Shown piece after piece: positions 8,166 through 16,068 of a DNA stretch of 39,288 nt (position 1 is its first letter; each line of letters opens with the position of its first letter). The stretch comes from Bacteroidota bacterium (lineage in GTDB: Bacteria; Bacteroidota; Bacteroidia; Chitinophagales; Chitinophagaceae). The position numbers were made by a program, and so were the translations under genes. The notes below the pieces were generated by a model, which was given only the letters and a program-made list of their open reading frames with translations, was not told the DNA's origin and made no database searches. Location of the stretch: NCBI GenBank assembly GCA_029573235.1, contig JAKQGX010000029.1, positions 1 to 39,288 on the forward strand, read 5' to 3'.

Positions 8166-10001
8166 GTGAGAAGAACATTATTCGTTTGCATTTGTTGGTG
8201 TCTACTTTTTCCTATTGTTGCTTTTTCGCAAGAAATGGTAGCACCTTTGGATCATAATTGCCTGCAATACCAGCGCCATCAACCCACAGCTCCTCTGAAA
8301 ACAACACTAAACAGTCTTCCCTTTTTTGAAGACTTTACCGGCAACACGCCTTATCCCGACCCTACGAAATGGCTGGATAAGTCGGTGTACATCAACAACA
8401 CGATGGGTATAGATGTCATCAGCCGAGGAGTGGCTACATTTGATGCCTTGAATGCGAGAAGTATTCCTTACGATCCTACCAATCCCTATGCATTGCTATA
8501 TGCAGACAGTCTTACCAGTATTCCCTTTGACCTTAGTACGTACTTTCCCAATGATAGCTTGTACCTGAGTTTTTTCTATCAACCACAAGGAAATGGGTTT
8601 GCGCCCGAAACGCAAGATTCCTTCATGCTTTTCTTTAAGGCATCTAATGGTTTATGGAAGCGCGTTTGGGCGGTACCCGGCATCCCATTGCAACCCTTCG
8701 AGCAGGTAATGATAGCGGTGACCGATACCACCTATTTTCATTCTAATTTTCAATTTCGATTTATCAACAAAGCATCCATCAATATCAACGATGATGTTTG
8801 GAATTTAGATTACATCCGTTTTGACGCCAATAGAAATCCGGCTGACACACTGGTAAAAGATATAGCCACCACCTTACCACCCTCTCCTATATTAAATGAT
8901 TACACGGCTCTTCCCTATCGGCAATTTGCTGCGGATATAAACAAAGAATTAAGAACACAACATGCATTTACAGCACATAATCGTTATAGCACCTTGCAAT
9001 CGGTAACAAGTGGTTATCAGGCTCGCGAAATAAGCACCGGTACTCCTTTGGCTGCGGTATCGGGTAGTAGTGGCAACCTACCGCCTTATACTGCGCAAAT
9101 CTATTCTTTCCCGGTATATCCTATCAGCTTTACTCCATCCAATAATTACAGCAAAGTAATCTTTGAAAACACATATTATGCCGGTATTGTCGCACCCGAA
9201 AACAAGATAAATGACACTGTGATACACCAACAGGTATTTGATAATTATTTGGCTTATGATGATGGAACAGCAGAGAAAAGTTATTTCATAAAACAAACGG
9301 CTACCTTACCTGCCAAAGTGGCGATTGAATATCATTTGAACCAACCAGATACCCTTCGTGGTTTTGCCATTTACTTCGGAAGACAAGTGCCTGTAGCTAC
9401 TTCCAAATTCTTCACAGTAAATGTTTTTAAAGACATTGCCTATAATGGTGGTTCGGATGTGAAACTATACGAGCAACAACTCTATTTCACGGCTTATACT
9501 GATGAAGTGAATAAGTTTTGGTATTACAAATTCAATGATCCGATACCCTTATCTGCCGGTAGTTTTTACTTAAGCATTATCCAACCTGCCTTTAGCGGTA
9601 GCGATAGCTTGTATTATGGATTAGATGTAAACCGAGTGGGTAGCAATCATGCCTATTACAGCGTGTATAACAAGTGGGAAAGCTCTACCGTAAGTGGCGC
9701 TATTATGCTGCGTCCATTAATCGGAAACGATTTTATTGCTTCTGCAATCAAGGATGTTTCTACAATTGAAAAACCTTATATTCTTTATCCCAATCCGGTT
9801 AGCAGCCAACTATACCTACAATCTCAACAACCCATCGGAAATAAGGTACATTATGAGGTCGTCGATTTACAAGGGCGTGTGCTTCGCAAAGGGAAATACC
9901 ATGAAAGCATTTCGGTGGAAGGACTAACTACCGGCGTATATTTCATACGTATCTTTGACGGCACAAAAGCTACCACTACGCTCCGATTTGTGAAAGAATA
10001 A
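8166..10001 (+). CDS. secreted protein with C-terminal type IX secretion sorting domain
   Basis: The 611-residue protein starts at a GTG 2 bases after the PASTA gene stop. This is the only start that yields a signal peptide (MRRTLFVCICWCLLFPIVAFSQ). The last ~75 residues are a typical T9SS type A sorting domain: LYPNPVSSQLYLQS, YEVVDLQGRVLRKG, ISVEGLTTGVYFIRIFDG and TTLRFVKE. It should therefore cross the outer membrane by the Por system and end up on the surface or released. The central 500 residues are rich in aromatic residues, Ser, Asn and Pro (jelly-roll or beta-sandwich texture, such as FFEDFTGNTPYPDPTKWLDK) without a catalytic motif that I can name. Its coupling to ddl and the PASTA gene is striking but does not by itself give a function. 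Confidence 0.85.
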   Translation: MRRTLFVCICWCLLFPIVAFSQEMVAPLDHNCLQYQRHQPTAPLKTTLNSLPFFEDFTGNTPYPDPTKWLDKSVYINNTMGIDVISRGVATFDALNARSIPYDPTNPYALLYADSLTSIPFDLSTYFPNDSLYLSFFYQPQGNGFAPETQDSFMLFFKASNGLWKRVWAVPGIPLQPFEQVMIAVTDTTYFHSNFQFRFINKASININDDVWNLDYIRFDANRNPADTLVKDIATTLPPSPILNDYTALPYRQFAADINKELRTQHAFTAHNRYSTLQSVTSGYQAREISTGTPLAAVSGSSGNLPPYTAQIYSFPVYPISFTPSNNYSKVIFENTYYAGIVAPENKINDTVIHQQVFDNYLAYDDGTAEKSYFIKQTATLPAKVAIEYHLNQPDTLRGFAIYFGRQVPVATSKFFTVNVFKDIAYNGGSDVKLYEQQLYFTAYTDEVNKFWYYKFNDPIPLSAGSFYLSIIQPAFSGSDSLYYGLDVNRVGSNHAYYSVYNKWESSTVSGAIMLRPLIGNDFIASAIKDVSTIEKPYILYPNPVSSQLYLQSQQPIGNKVHYEVVDLQGRVLRKGKYHESISVEGLTTGVYFIRIFDGTKATTTLRFVKE

Positions 10002-10043
10002 CAACCCAACAAACCATTTTAATACAGCAATACTCCTACTTCC

Positions 10044-10355
10044 ATGAAAGAAATAACCGTTCAAGAAATTAAAAAACGTTTAGATGCCGGCGAGAAACTA
10101 CACATCATTGATGTGCGTGAACCGGAAGAATATACTGCCTATAATATTGGTGCTACCTTATTGCCTCTTGGCAAAGTAATGTCTATGGAAATTGATGCCA
10201 TTGACCATTTGAAAAATGAAGAACTTTTAGTGCATTGCCGTTCCGGAAAGAGAAGCCTGCAAGCCTGTCTGTTTTTAGAAACACTTGGTTTTACCAATGT
10301 AAAAAATGTAGAAGGAGGCATCTTGGCTTGGCAAAGTATGGAGCACCTTCAATAG
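10044..10355 (+). CDS. single-domain rhodanese-like sulfurtransferase
   Basis: The 103-residue protein is one rhodanese domain. It has the entry motif IIDVREPEEY (residues 21-30), a hydrophobic core strand around LLVHC, and the active-site loop Cys65 in HCRSGKRS, with the six-residue loop size of GlpE-like sulfurtransferases. The persulfide formed on Cys65 would carry sulfane sulfur. The physiological acceptor is not evident. It lies 42 bases after the T9SS protein gene on the same strand; no terminator is seen between, so co-transcription is possible. Confidence 0.88.
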   Translation: MKEITVQEIKKRLDAGEKLHIIDVREPEEYTAYNIGATLLPLGKVMSMEIDAIDHLKNEELLVHCRSGKRSLQACLFLETLGFTNVKNVEGGILAWQSMEHLQ

Positions 10356-10437
10356 TGCTACCGTAGCCGATTTCACTTGCATATTTATAGTTTTACTTGC
10401 TACTACCTGCGTTTCCACAACTGCAGCGAATAGTTTA

Positions 10438-10445
10438 TATTTTTG
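10438..10445 (+). promoter_or_regulatory. putative -7 box inside the long form of the next ORF
   Basis: TATTTTTG is an exact TAnnTTTG match. It falls inside the 5' part of the longest in-frame ORF, which begins at a TTG at 10397. If active, it forces the downstream start at TTG 10472, 26 bases on. No clear -33 element. Confidence 0.35.
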
Positions 10446-10471
10446 TTACAATCGATAAAACCGTTGCTGTT

Positions 10472-11032
10472 TTGCACGAAATAGAACCATTTTATAACTG
10501 GAGGCATTTATACCAATCTGAAGAAGATGAATACTCGCCATTTTATGGAAGAGAGTATAGTGAATTTGAATTTTCGAATACCATCTACAATTACTATATC
10601 CACCCACAATGGGATGAATTTGGCTCTCGAACCTTGTACTTAAAAATATTGTTTGTGGATTATGAGCAACAGACTGCCATCATTGAATTAATAGGTGAAT
10701 GGAACGATGCGGTGGAGAATGACATCATGCAATTAAAACGCTCAGTAATTGACCCCCTCCTTTCGAAGCAAGTGTATAAGTATATTTTGATAGCCGAAAA
10801 CGTATTGAACTTTCATAGCAGCGACACGGAATATTATGAAGAGTGGCAGGAAGAACTATCGGAGGATGCCGGCTGGATAGCTATACTGAATGCGCCACAA
10901 CAAACAGGAGCAGAAATGAAAGCCGGTAAATTAGGACACTACCTGCATTTTTTTGAGCAACTCAATTGGCGCGTATATACGCCGGAGCACCTTTTACACT
11001 TGGTAGAGCAAAAGTTACTGTTACTACCGTGA
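10472..11032 (+). CDS. conserved hypothetical protein, acidic and aromatic
   Basis: No family with a known function is recognised. The open frame runs from a TTG at 10397, but the first 25 residues (LLPAFPQLQRIVYIFVTIDK) look like upstream DNA and contain an exact -7 promoter box. I therefore start at the TTG at 10472, giving LHEIEPFYNWRHLYQSEEDE and about 186 residues. The protein is soluble, rich in Tyr, Glu and Trp, with blocks SPFYGREYSEFEFSNTIYNYYIHPQWDEFGS and LYLKILFVDYEQQTAIIELIGEWNDAVEND. I recall similar sequences as uncharacterised proteins from Bacteroidota. There is no signal peptide or membrane segment. The start remains uncertain because no ATG is available near the N-terminus. 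Confidence 0.6.
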   Translation: MHEIEPFYNWRHLYQSEEDEYSPFYGREYSEFEFSNTIYNYYIHPQWDEFGSRTLYLKILFVDYEQQTAIIELIGEWNDAVENDIMQLKRSVIDPLLSKQVYKYILIAENVLNFHSSDTEYYEEWQEELSEDAGWIAILNAPQQTGAEMKAGKLGHYLHFFEQLNWRVYTPEHLLHLVEQKLLLLP

Positions 11033-11152
11033 TGAAACGAGTGTGGTGGCTTTTCTTCATCTCGCGAAATGCATGGTTTATATGTACCATTTATTACTGT
11101 TGATTTCACAACATTTTTGCGAATCCCATCATTAATATTTAAGGCTAAATGC

Positions 11153-11160
11153 TACATTCG
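11153..11160 (+). promoter_or_regulatory. possible -7 box for the DegT-family gene
   Basis: TACATTCG, one mismatch from TAnnTTTG, 17 bases before the ATG at 11178. The 145-base gap before the gene and the absence of a good -33 make this a modest call. Confidence 0.3.
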
Positions 11161-11177
11161 CACTCTAATATTTCGGT

Positions 11178-12383
11178 ATGACAAACACAGATATGATTAA
11201 AGTGCCTTACGGTACTACCGTACATGGCGAAGATGAAATAAATGCCGTGGTACAAGTACTACGCACTTCAACGCAAATGGGGAAGAATGTACGAGAAATG
11301 GAAGAACGTGTTGCAGCTTTGTATGCCAAGCAATATGGTGTGGGAGTTAATAGTGGTTCTTCTGCATTATACTTAGCAGCTGATTTATTAGGATATGAAG
11401 CCGGAGCCGAAATCATCACACCGGCACTTACGTTTTCTACTACCGTTGCACCACAAATAAAGAAAGGTTGGATACCCGCTTTTGTAGATGTGGAAGAGGG
11501 CACTTACAATATTGATGCAAACAAGGTAGAGGAAATGATTACGCCCAAAACAAAGGCGATGATTATTCCGAACCTCATTGGCAACCTACCCAATTGGAAA
11601 CAACTTCGGGAGATAGCTGATAAATACAACTTGTTTGTATTAGAAGACTCTGCCGATACATTGGGTGCTGAAATTGACGGCGCATCCTCCGGCAGATACA
11701 CCGATATGAGCACTACCAGTTTTTATGGCTCACACATTATCAACTGTGCCGGTAACGGTGGCATGCTCTGTGTGAATACCGAAGCCTATTATGATAGAGC
11801 ACGGCTGCTGAGAAGCTGGGGACGCAGTTCTTCACTGTTTGTAGAATCAGAAAAAATTGAAAATCGTTTCAACGTAGAAATAGACGGTATTCCATACGAT
11901 GCTAAATTCGTTTTTGAAGAACCCGGTTACAATATCGAGCCCTCAGAAATGGGTGCTGCTTTTGGTATTGTACAGCTCAACAAACTATCGCACAATATAG
12001 ACCTTCGTACCACACATTACCAACGCATGCGTACGTTCTTTGAGCAGTATGAAGAGTTCTTTATCCTTCCGAAACAACTACCCAACTCCCGCACCGGTTG
12101 GTTGGCATTTGCCGTTACTGTGCGCGACAATGCTCCATTCATTCGTAGGGATTTGCAGATATTCCTTGAAAAAAGAAACATACAAACTCGTACCATTTTC
12201 ACCGGAAATATTTTGAGACAGCCCGGCTTTAAACATCAACCACACAAAGCCGCTAAAAATGGTTATGCTGAGGCAGACAGAGTAATGCGTGGAGGTATGC
12301 TCATCGCTTGTCACCATGGTTTGCAAGAAGCACAAATCCAGCACATGATGGAAAGTATTTCCGAATTCATGAAAGAAGTTTAA
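11178..12383 (+). CDS. DegT/DnrJ/EryC1/StrS PLP enzyme with His in place of the catalytic Lys (sugar 3-dehydratase-like)
   Basis: The 401-residue protein has the fold-type I PLP architecture of sugar aminotransferases: SGSSALYLAADLLGYEAGAEIITPALTFSTTVAP (59-92), the PLP pyridine-binding Asp157 in LEDSADTLGA, and the active-site segment STTSFYGSHIINCAGNGG (178-195). Where aminotransferases have the Schiff-base Lys, this protein has His186. That substitution is the hallmark of the 3-dehydratases of 3,6-dideoxysugar pathways: E1/RfbH, and ColD, which acts on GDP-4-keto-6-deoxymannose. The WGR...ENRF stretch (214-231) aligns with RfbH, but the Cys residues that hold the [2Fe-2S] cluster in RfbH/E1 are Ser/Leu here (WGRSSSLF), so it is closer to the cluster-free ColD logic. 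No sugar-nucleotide genes are adjacent; a small membrane protein gene follows 2 bases after the stop. Substrate unknown. Confidence 0.82.
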   Translation: MTNTDMIKVPYGTTVHGEDEINAVVQVLRTSTQMGKNVREMEERVAALYAKQYGVGVNSGSSALYLAADLLGYEAGAEIITPALTFSTTVAPQIKKGWIPAFVDVEEGTYNIDANKVEEMITPKTKAMIIPNLIGNLPNWKQLREIADKYNLFVLEDSADTLGAEIDGASSGRYTDMSTTSFYGSHIINCAGNGGMLCVNTEAYYDRARLLRSWGRSSSLFVESEKIENRFNVEIDGIPYDAKFVFEEPGYNIEPSEMGAAFGIVQLNKLSHNIDLRTTHYQRMRTFFEQYEEFFILPKQLPNSRTGWLAFAVTVRDNAPFIRRDLQIFLEKRNIQTRTIFTGNILRQPGFKHQPHKAAKNGYAEADRVMRGGMLIACHHGLQEAQIQHMMESISEFMKEV

Positions 12384-12385
12384 GC

Positions 12386-12733
12386 ATGGAATTAATCATT
12401 TATTTGGCTTGTTGTTACCTTAATTTCAAACGAGCAGAAGCAGCAAAGTTGAATGGATTTAAATGGGCATTGCTCACCTTTGTCATTATCTTCTTGTTCG
12501 TAGGTATAGGTTCCTTCTTATTACTGGCTTCTTTTGTATCACAAGATGCCGGTTTCAGAGAGTTAGCGAGCAACCCGGAGCAAGATCCCAAACTTGTGAT
12601 GGAAGCCATTCAGAAAAAAGTTACCTTTCTGCACCAGCTATTCGTTCTCTTCTGCGGATTAGGAGGCTACTTATTAGTGCGCTATTGGATTACTAAACGT
12701 ACAAATAAAAACGAGTTACAGTCCTTTTCTTAG
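12386..12733 (+). CDS. small membrane protein, function unknown
   Basis: A 115-residue protein starting at ATG 12386 (MELIIYLACCYLNFKRAEAAK), 2 bases after the PLP-enzyme stop, so translationally linked to it. A longer frame from 12308 only overlaps the upstream gene. Two clear transmembrane helices lie at about residues 28-52 (LLTFVIIFLFVGIGSFLLLASFV) and 85-105 (LFVLFCGLGGYLLVRYWI), with a charged segment of about 30 residues between them. The C-terminus is basic and short. No family recognised; linkage to the sugar enzyme might mean a shared envelope pathway, but this is inference. Confidence 0.6.
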   Translation: MELIIYLACCYLNFKRAEAAKLNGFKWALLTFVIIFLFVGIGSFLLLASFVSQDAGFRELASNPEQDPKLVMEAIQKKVTFLHQLFVLFCGLGGYLLVRYWITKRTNKNELQSFS

Positions 12734-12817
12734 TCTTTGTATAAGCTTGGTTTCATAGACTACAAAAAGTTTCATTATTGGCATTTGTTTTGCCTATGCA
12801 GTCCATATTTTATGTAC

Positions 12818-13393
12818 ATGAAAAAACTCTTCCTTGCAGGATGGATGGTATGCATATCCGGCATATTATGGGCGCAAAACATTACCACCGAAGCTAAGTT
12901 AACAGATGTTTTAAAAGGGAAAAATGAAGTATCCTTTTCACACCCAAAGCTTACTTGGAACCATTTTAGAAAAAAAGCAGATAGCAAAGACGGATGGACT
13001 GCCATGACCTATAGCGGCATCAAATTGCGTCAACGATACGAACCCCATAACAATCAAGCCCGATTGTATATTGATGTATATGCATACATGGATCAATCGC
13101 AATCTTGGTACGCTCCCGGTGCTGATAATCCCTATACGCTTTCACACGAACAATTGCATTTTGATATCACCATTCTCATTGCTAAGCAATTGGTGCAAGC
13201 ACTGAATGAGGCTACCTTCAGCAAACGACATTACGACAGAGAAGTCCAGGCGATTCATAAATCTTATTTGCAAAAGCTGAATGAAATGCAACAATTATAT
13301 GATGATGAAACCCAAAACGGACAACGCGCCAGTGTACAACGAGCTTGGGAACGAAAGATAGCACAGGAAAACATGCTGCTTTCTAAAGATTGA
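12818..13393 (+). CDS. DUF922-type secreted putative zinc protease
   Basis: I start at ATG 12818, which gives a clean signal peptide (MKKLFLAGWMVCISGILWAQ, residues 1-20). The longer frame from 12737 precedes it with unconserved sequence. The mature protein has LTWNHFRKKADSKDGWTAMTYSGI and a HEQLH motif at residues 110-114 followed by FD, the HExxH zinc-site pattern found in DUF922 proteins. A helical C-terminal region (about 120-190) is rich in Gln, Lys and Glu. The expected place of action is the periplasm. Family assignment comes from the W-x-x-F / HEQxHFD combination as I recall it; proteolytic activity for DUF922 is presumed, not proven. It is a separate unit between the small membrane protein and the ABC genes. 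Confidence 0.65.
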   Translation: MKKLFLAGWMVCISGILWAQNITTEAKLTDVLKGKNEVSFSHPKLTWNHFRKKADSKDGWTAMTYSGIKLRQRYEPHNNQARLYIDVYAYMDQSQSWYAPGADNPYTLSHEQLHFDITILIAKQLVQALNEATFSKRHYDREVQAIHKSYLQKLNEMQQLYDDETQNGQRASVQRAWERKIAQENMLLSKD

Positions 13394-13479
13394 CCATTGC
13401 AATAATAGTCTTTCATTCGTTATGAATGGAAATGTTCGCAGAAGAAATACTAACATTGTAACTTAAAACAAAACCTCGT

Positions 13480-14373
13480 TTGGAAACCATCTTAAGCATA
13501 CAGCAACTATCCAAATCATACGGAACCATACAAGCACTAAAAAATGTTTCTTTTGAAGTACCTGCCGGTAGTGTGTTTGGGGTATTAGGACCGAATGGCA
13601 GTGGAAAAACAACCTTATTGGCCATACTATTGGATGTATTAAATGCGGATAGTGGTCATTACGCTTGGTTTGGAGGAAGTGATGCCACAGTCGCACGGAA
13701 ACAAATAGGCTCACTATTGGAAACACCCAATTTTTACCACTACTTATCTGCCAGGAACAACCTTGAAATAACAGCATCCATCAAAGAAAGAGGTAAAGAT
13801 GATATTGAAAAAGTCTTACAACAAGTTGGGTTATTGGAACGGCAGCATAGTTTGTTTCAAACATTTTCATTGGGGATGAAACAGCGCTTAGCTATTGCCA
13901 ATGCATTATTAGGAAATCCTAAAGTAGTGTTATTGGATGAACCTACGAATGGACTGGATCCCGCAGGAATAGCGGAGATACGCGGTATGATAAAAACCAT
14001 GAGCAACATGGGTATTACCGTCATCATGGCGAGCCACCTTTTGGATGAAGTAGAAAAAGTATGTACCCACGTAGCCATATTAAAACGTGGCGAACTGTTG
14101 GTGAGTGGCTCGGTTAATGATGTGCTCAGCAGTGATGACAGGGTGGAAATACAGTCGGAGGATATAACATCATTACAGACATTGGTACAACAGTTTCCTA
14201 ATGTATCGCAAGTAACTACTGCTGATGGTTTTGTGTATCTGCATGGCAAAGAATTGAACCTTGCTCAAATCAATAAACAATGTATGGAACAAGGCATAAT
14301 ATTGACTCATCTGGTTCATAAAAAGAAGAACCTCGAAACCAAATTTATGGAACTCACTCAGATTACCGAATAA
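13480..14373 (+). CDS. ABC transporter ATP-binding protein
   Basis: The 297-residue ATPase subunit drives a membrane ABC-2 type exporter. Motifs in order: Walker A GPNGSGKTT (about 38-46), Q-loop region near LLETPNFYHY, signature FSLGMKQRLAIANALLG, Walker B VVLLDEPTNGLDP, and the H-loop in MASHLLDEVEKV. The C-terminal ~75 residues form the extra domain common in CcmA/NatA-type subunits. The start is a TTG at 13480: an in-frame TAA at 13459 rules out anything further upstream, and no ATG occurs before the conserved ILSIQQLSKSYG. The permease gene starts 2 bases after the stop. The substrate is not evident; similar pairs are often annotated as multidrug, bacitracin or lantibiotic exporters. Confidence 0.92.
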   Translation: METILSIQQLSKSYGTIQALKNVSFEVPAGSVFGVLGPNGSGKTTLLAILLDVLNADSGHYAWFGGSDATVARKQIGSLLETPNFYHYLSARNNLEITASIKERGKDDIEKVLQQVGLLERQHSLFQTFSLGMKQRLAIANALLGNPKVVLLDEPTNGLDPAGIAEIRGMIKTMSNMGITVIMASHLLDEVEKVCTHVAILKRGELLVSGSVNDVLSSDDRVEIQSEDITSLQTLVQQFPNVSQVTTADGFVYLHGKELNLAQINKQCMEQGIILTHLVHKKKNLETKFMELTQITE

Positions 14374-14375
14374 CG

Positions 14376-15200
14376 ATGAACCTACAAAAAAACACGGCAC
14401 CTTCCTTACGACAGTTACTGTCCATCGAGTGGATGAAACTCCGCCATTACAAGGCCTTCTGGATGATTACGGGGTTCTTTGTGCTTCTCCTTCCATTATG
14501 GAATTACGGCATCAGCAACGGCGTTATGAAACTCGGACCCGGCAACGATTTAAACTTAGTGAGTCAATCGTACGGATTTCAAAATGTATGGCAGAATGTG
14601 GGGTTTTGGGCAAGTATTTTCGTCATATTCATTTCCATTCTCACCATTATTATCACTACTAATGAATACCAGTTTCGTACTCATCGGCAAAATATTATGG
14701 ATGGCTGGTCTCGATTATCTTTTTATCATGCCAAATGGAGCCTGATACTGGCGCTTAGCCTTGGTACAACACTTTATGTTTTTATAGTCGGTACCGCTTT
14801 CGGAATGCAATATAGCTCGCTGTCGGCCTTCCCCGGAAACATAGAGTACTTGCTATACACTTTTATACTATCGCTCAATTATTATGGATTTGCATTTATC
14901 ATTGCCTTATTTCTAAAACGCAGTGGTATCAGTATCGGCATGTTCTTTTTGTACAGCATGATTATTGAGTCGATGTTGGTAAAATATATCAATTGGCAAA
15001 CCAATAGCTCCTTTGGTAACTTTCTGCCATTGCAATGCAGCGATGAACTGCTCCCCTTCCCCATTATGGAAATGGTAAAAGGTATACTAGTTGGAGAAAG
15101 CACTTCACCTACAGCCACTACTTATGCATGCGTATCGATAGTATGGATAGCAGTATATTATTTTGTGGGGCGTTGGAAACTCTTGAAAAGCGATTGGTAA
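14376..15200 (+). CDS. ABC-2 type transporter permease
   Basis: The 274-residue integral membrane partner of the preceding ATPase, starting 2 bases after it. About six hydrophobic helices can be read: WMITGFFVLLLPLWNYGIS, ASIFVIFISILTIIITT, LILALSLGTTLYVFIVGTAFG, YLLYTFILSLNYYGFAFIIALFL, ISIGMFFLYSMIIESMLV and TYACVSIVWIAVYYFVGRW. Between helices 2 and 3 is NEYQFRTHRQNIMDGWSRLSF, resembling the ABC2_membrane-type coupling region. The N-terminal WMKLRHYK is typical for these permeases. Export across the inner membrane is expected. surE follows after 9 bases but may have its own promoter inside the end of this gene. Confidence 0.85.
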   Translation: MNLQKNTAPSLRQLLSIEWMKLRHYKAFWMITGFFVLLLPLWNYGISNGVMKLGPGNDLNLVSQSYGFQNVWQNVGFWASIFVIFISILTIIITTNEYQFRTHRQNIMDGWSRLSFYHAKWSLILALSLGTTLYVFIVGTAFGMQYSSLSAFPGNIEYLLYTFILSLNYYGFAFIIALFLKRSGISIGMFFLYSMIIESMLVKYINWQTNSSFGNFLPLQCSDELLPFPIMEMVKGILVGESTSPTATTYACVSIVWIAVYYFVGRWKLLKSDW

Positions 15201-15205
15201 TTTTG
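15198..15205 (+). promoter_or_regulatory. putative -7 box of surE, only 4 bases from the ATG
   Basis: TAATTTTG is an exact TAnnTTTG match ending 4 bases before the surE ATG at 15210. A TTG at 15173-15175 lies 22 bases upstream. If used, transcription would begin at or within a base or two of the start codon, predicting a leaderless surE mRNA. Confidence 0.4.
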
Positions 15206-15209
15206 TAGT

Positions 15210-15986
15210 ATGAACGAGAAAAAACCTTTAATTCTCATAACAAACGATGACGGCATTACCTCCAATGGCATTCGAACCTTGGTATCGGTAGCCAAAGAAT
15301 TTGGTGATGTAGTAGTGGTGGCGCCCGACAGTCCACAATCCGGCATGGGACATGCCATCACCATTGGGCAGCCGTTACGACTGCACAAAACGCCCTTATT
15401 TGAAAATGTAGAAAGCTGGCAAACAAGCGGCACGCCTGTAGATTGTGTGAAACTAGCCCGTGATAAAGTGCTTTCCAGAAAGCCCGATATTTGTTTGAGC
15501 GGCATCAACCACGGTGCCAATCATTCCATCAACATCATATACTCCGGCACTATGTCTGCTGCTATGGAAGCTGCTATTGAAGGAATTCCATCAGCCGGTT
15601 TTTCTTATGTGGATTACAATTTTGAAGCGGATGTTTCTTGCTGTGTTCCGATAGTGCGAGAGGTGATTCAGAAAATGTTGGAAACCCCATTGCCCCAACA
15701 CACGTTGTTGAATGTAAACATCCCGAAAGTATCAAATGAAGCCTACAAAGGGCTCAAACTGTGCCGTCAAGCTTATGCCAAATGGCAAGAAGAGTTTGAT
15801 GAGCGTATCGACCCACGTGGTGAAAAATATTATTGGATGACGGGGAAATTTGTGAATATGGATACGGAAGATAATACCGATGTAGAAGCATTAAAAGAAG
15901 GATTCGCTTCTGTAGTTCCTATCAAATTTGATTTTACCGATTATGAATTTAAAAAGCAATTAGCCACTTGGTGGCAACTTACCTAA
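15210..15986 (+). CDS. surE: 5'-nucleotidase SurE
   Basis: Metal-dependent nucleoside 5'/3'-monophosphate phosphatase of the cytoplasm. The 258-residue protein shows the whole SurE signature: ILITNDDGITSNGI with metal ligands Asp13 and Asp14, Ser44 in APDSPQSGMGHAIT, and Asn100 in SGINHGANHSINIIYSGTMSAAMEA. The length is normal. It lies 9 bases after the ABC permease gene. Downstream it converges with the zinc-ribbon gene across a shared terminator. Confidence 0.96.
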   Translation: MNEKKPLILITNDDGITSNGIRTLVSVAKEFGDVVVVAPDSPQSGMGHAITIGQPLRLHKTPLFENVESWQTSGTPVDCVKLARDKVLSRKPDICLSGINHGANHSINIIYSGTMSAAMEAAIEGIPSAGFSYVDYNFEADVSCCVPIVREVIQKMLETPLPQHTLLNVNIPKVSNEAYKGLKLCRQAYAKWQEEFDERIDPRGEKYYWMTGKFVNMDTEDNTDVEALKEGFASVVPIKFDFTDYEFKKQLATWWQLT

Positions 15987-16008
15987 GTAAGCAACCATTG
16001 CCCAAAAT

Positions 16009-16048
16009 AAAAAATCCGGAACCCATATAAGAAGTTCCGGATTTTTTT
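16009..16048. terminator. bidirectional intrinsic terminator between surE and the zinc-ribbon gene
   Basis: AAAAATCCGGAAC (16010-16022) pairs perfectly with GTTCCGGATTTTT (16034-16046) around an 11-base loop. A T run follows on the plus strand, and the A run on the left gives a U tract on the minus strand. It sits between two convergent stops, 15986 and 16069. Confidence 0.92.
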
Positions 16049-16068
16049 ATGTATCGACTTGGTATTAG

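Noticed and set aside
13857..14249. 130-codon minus-strand ORF inside the ABC ATPase gene
   Set aside because: Antisense shadow of a strongly conserved gene; no domain features.
15158..15520. 120-codon minus-strand ORF across the surE start
   Set aside because: Antisense shadow of surE and the permease gene.
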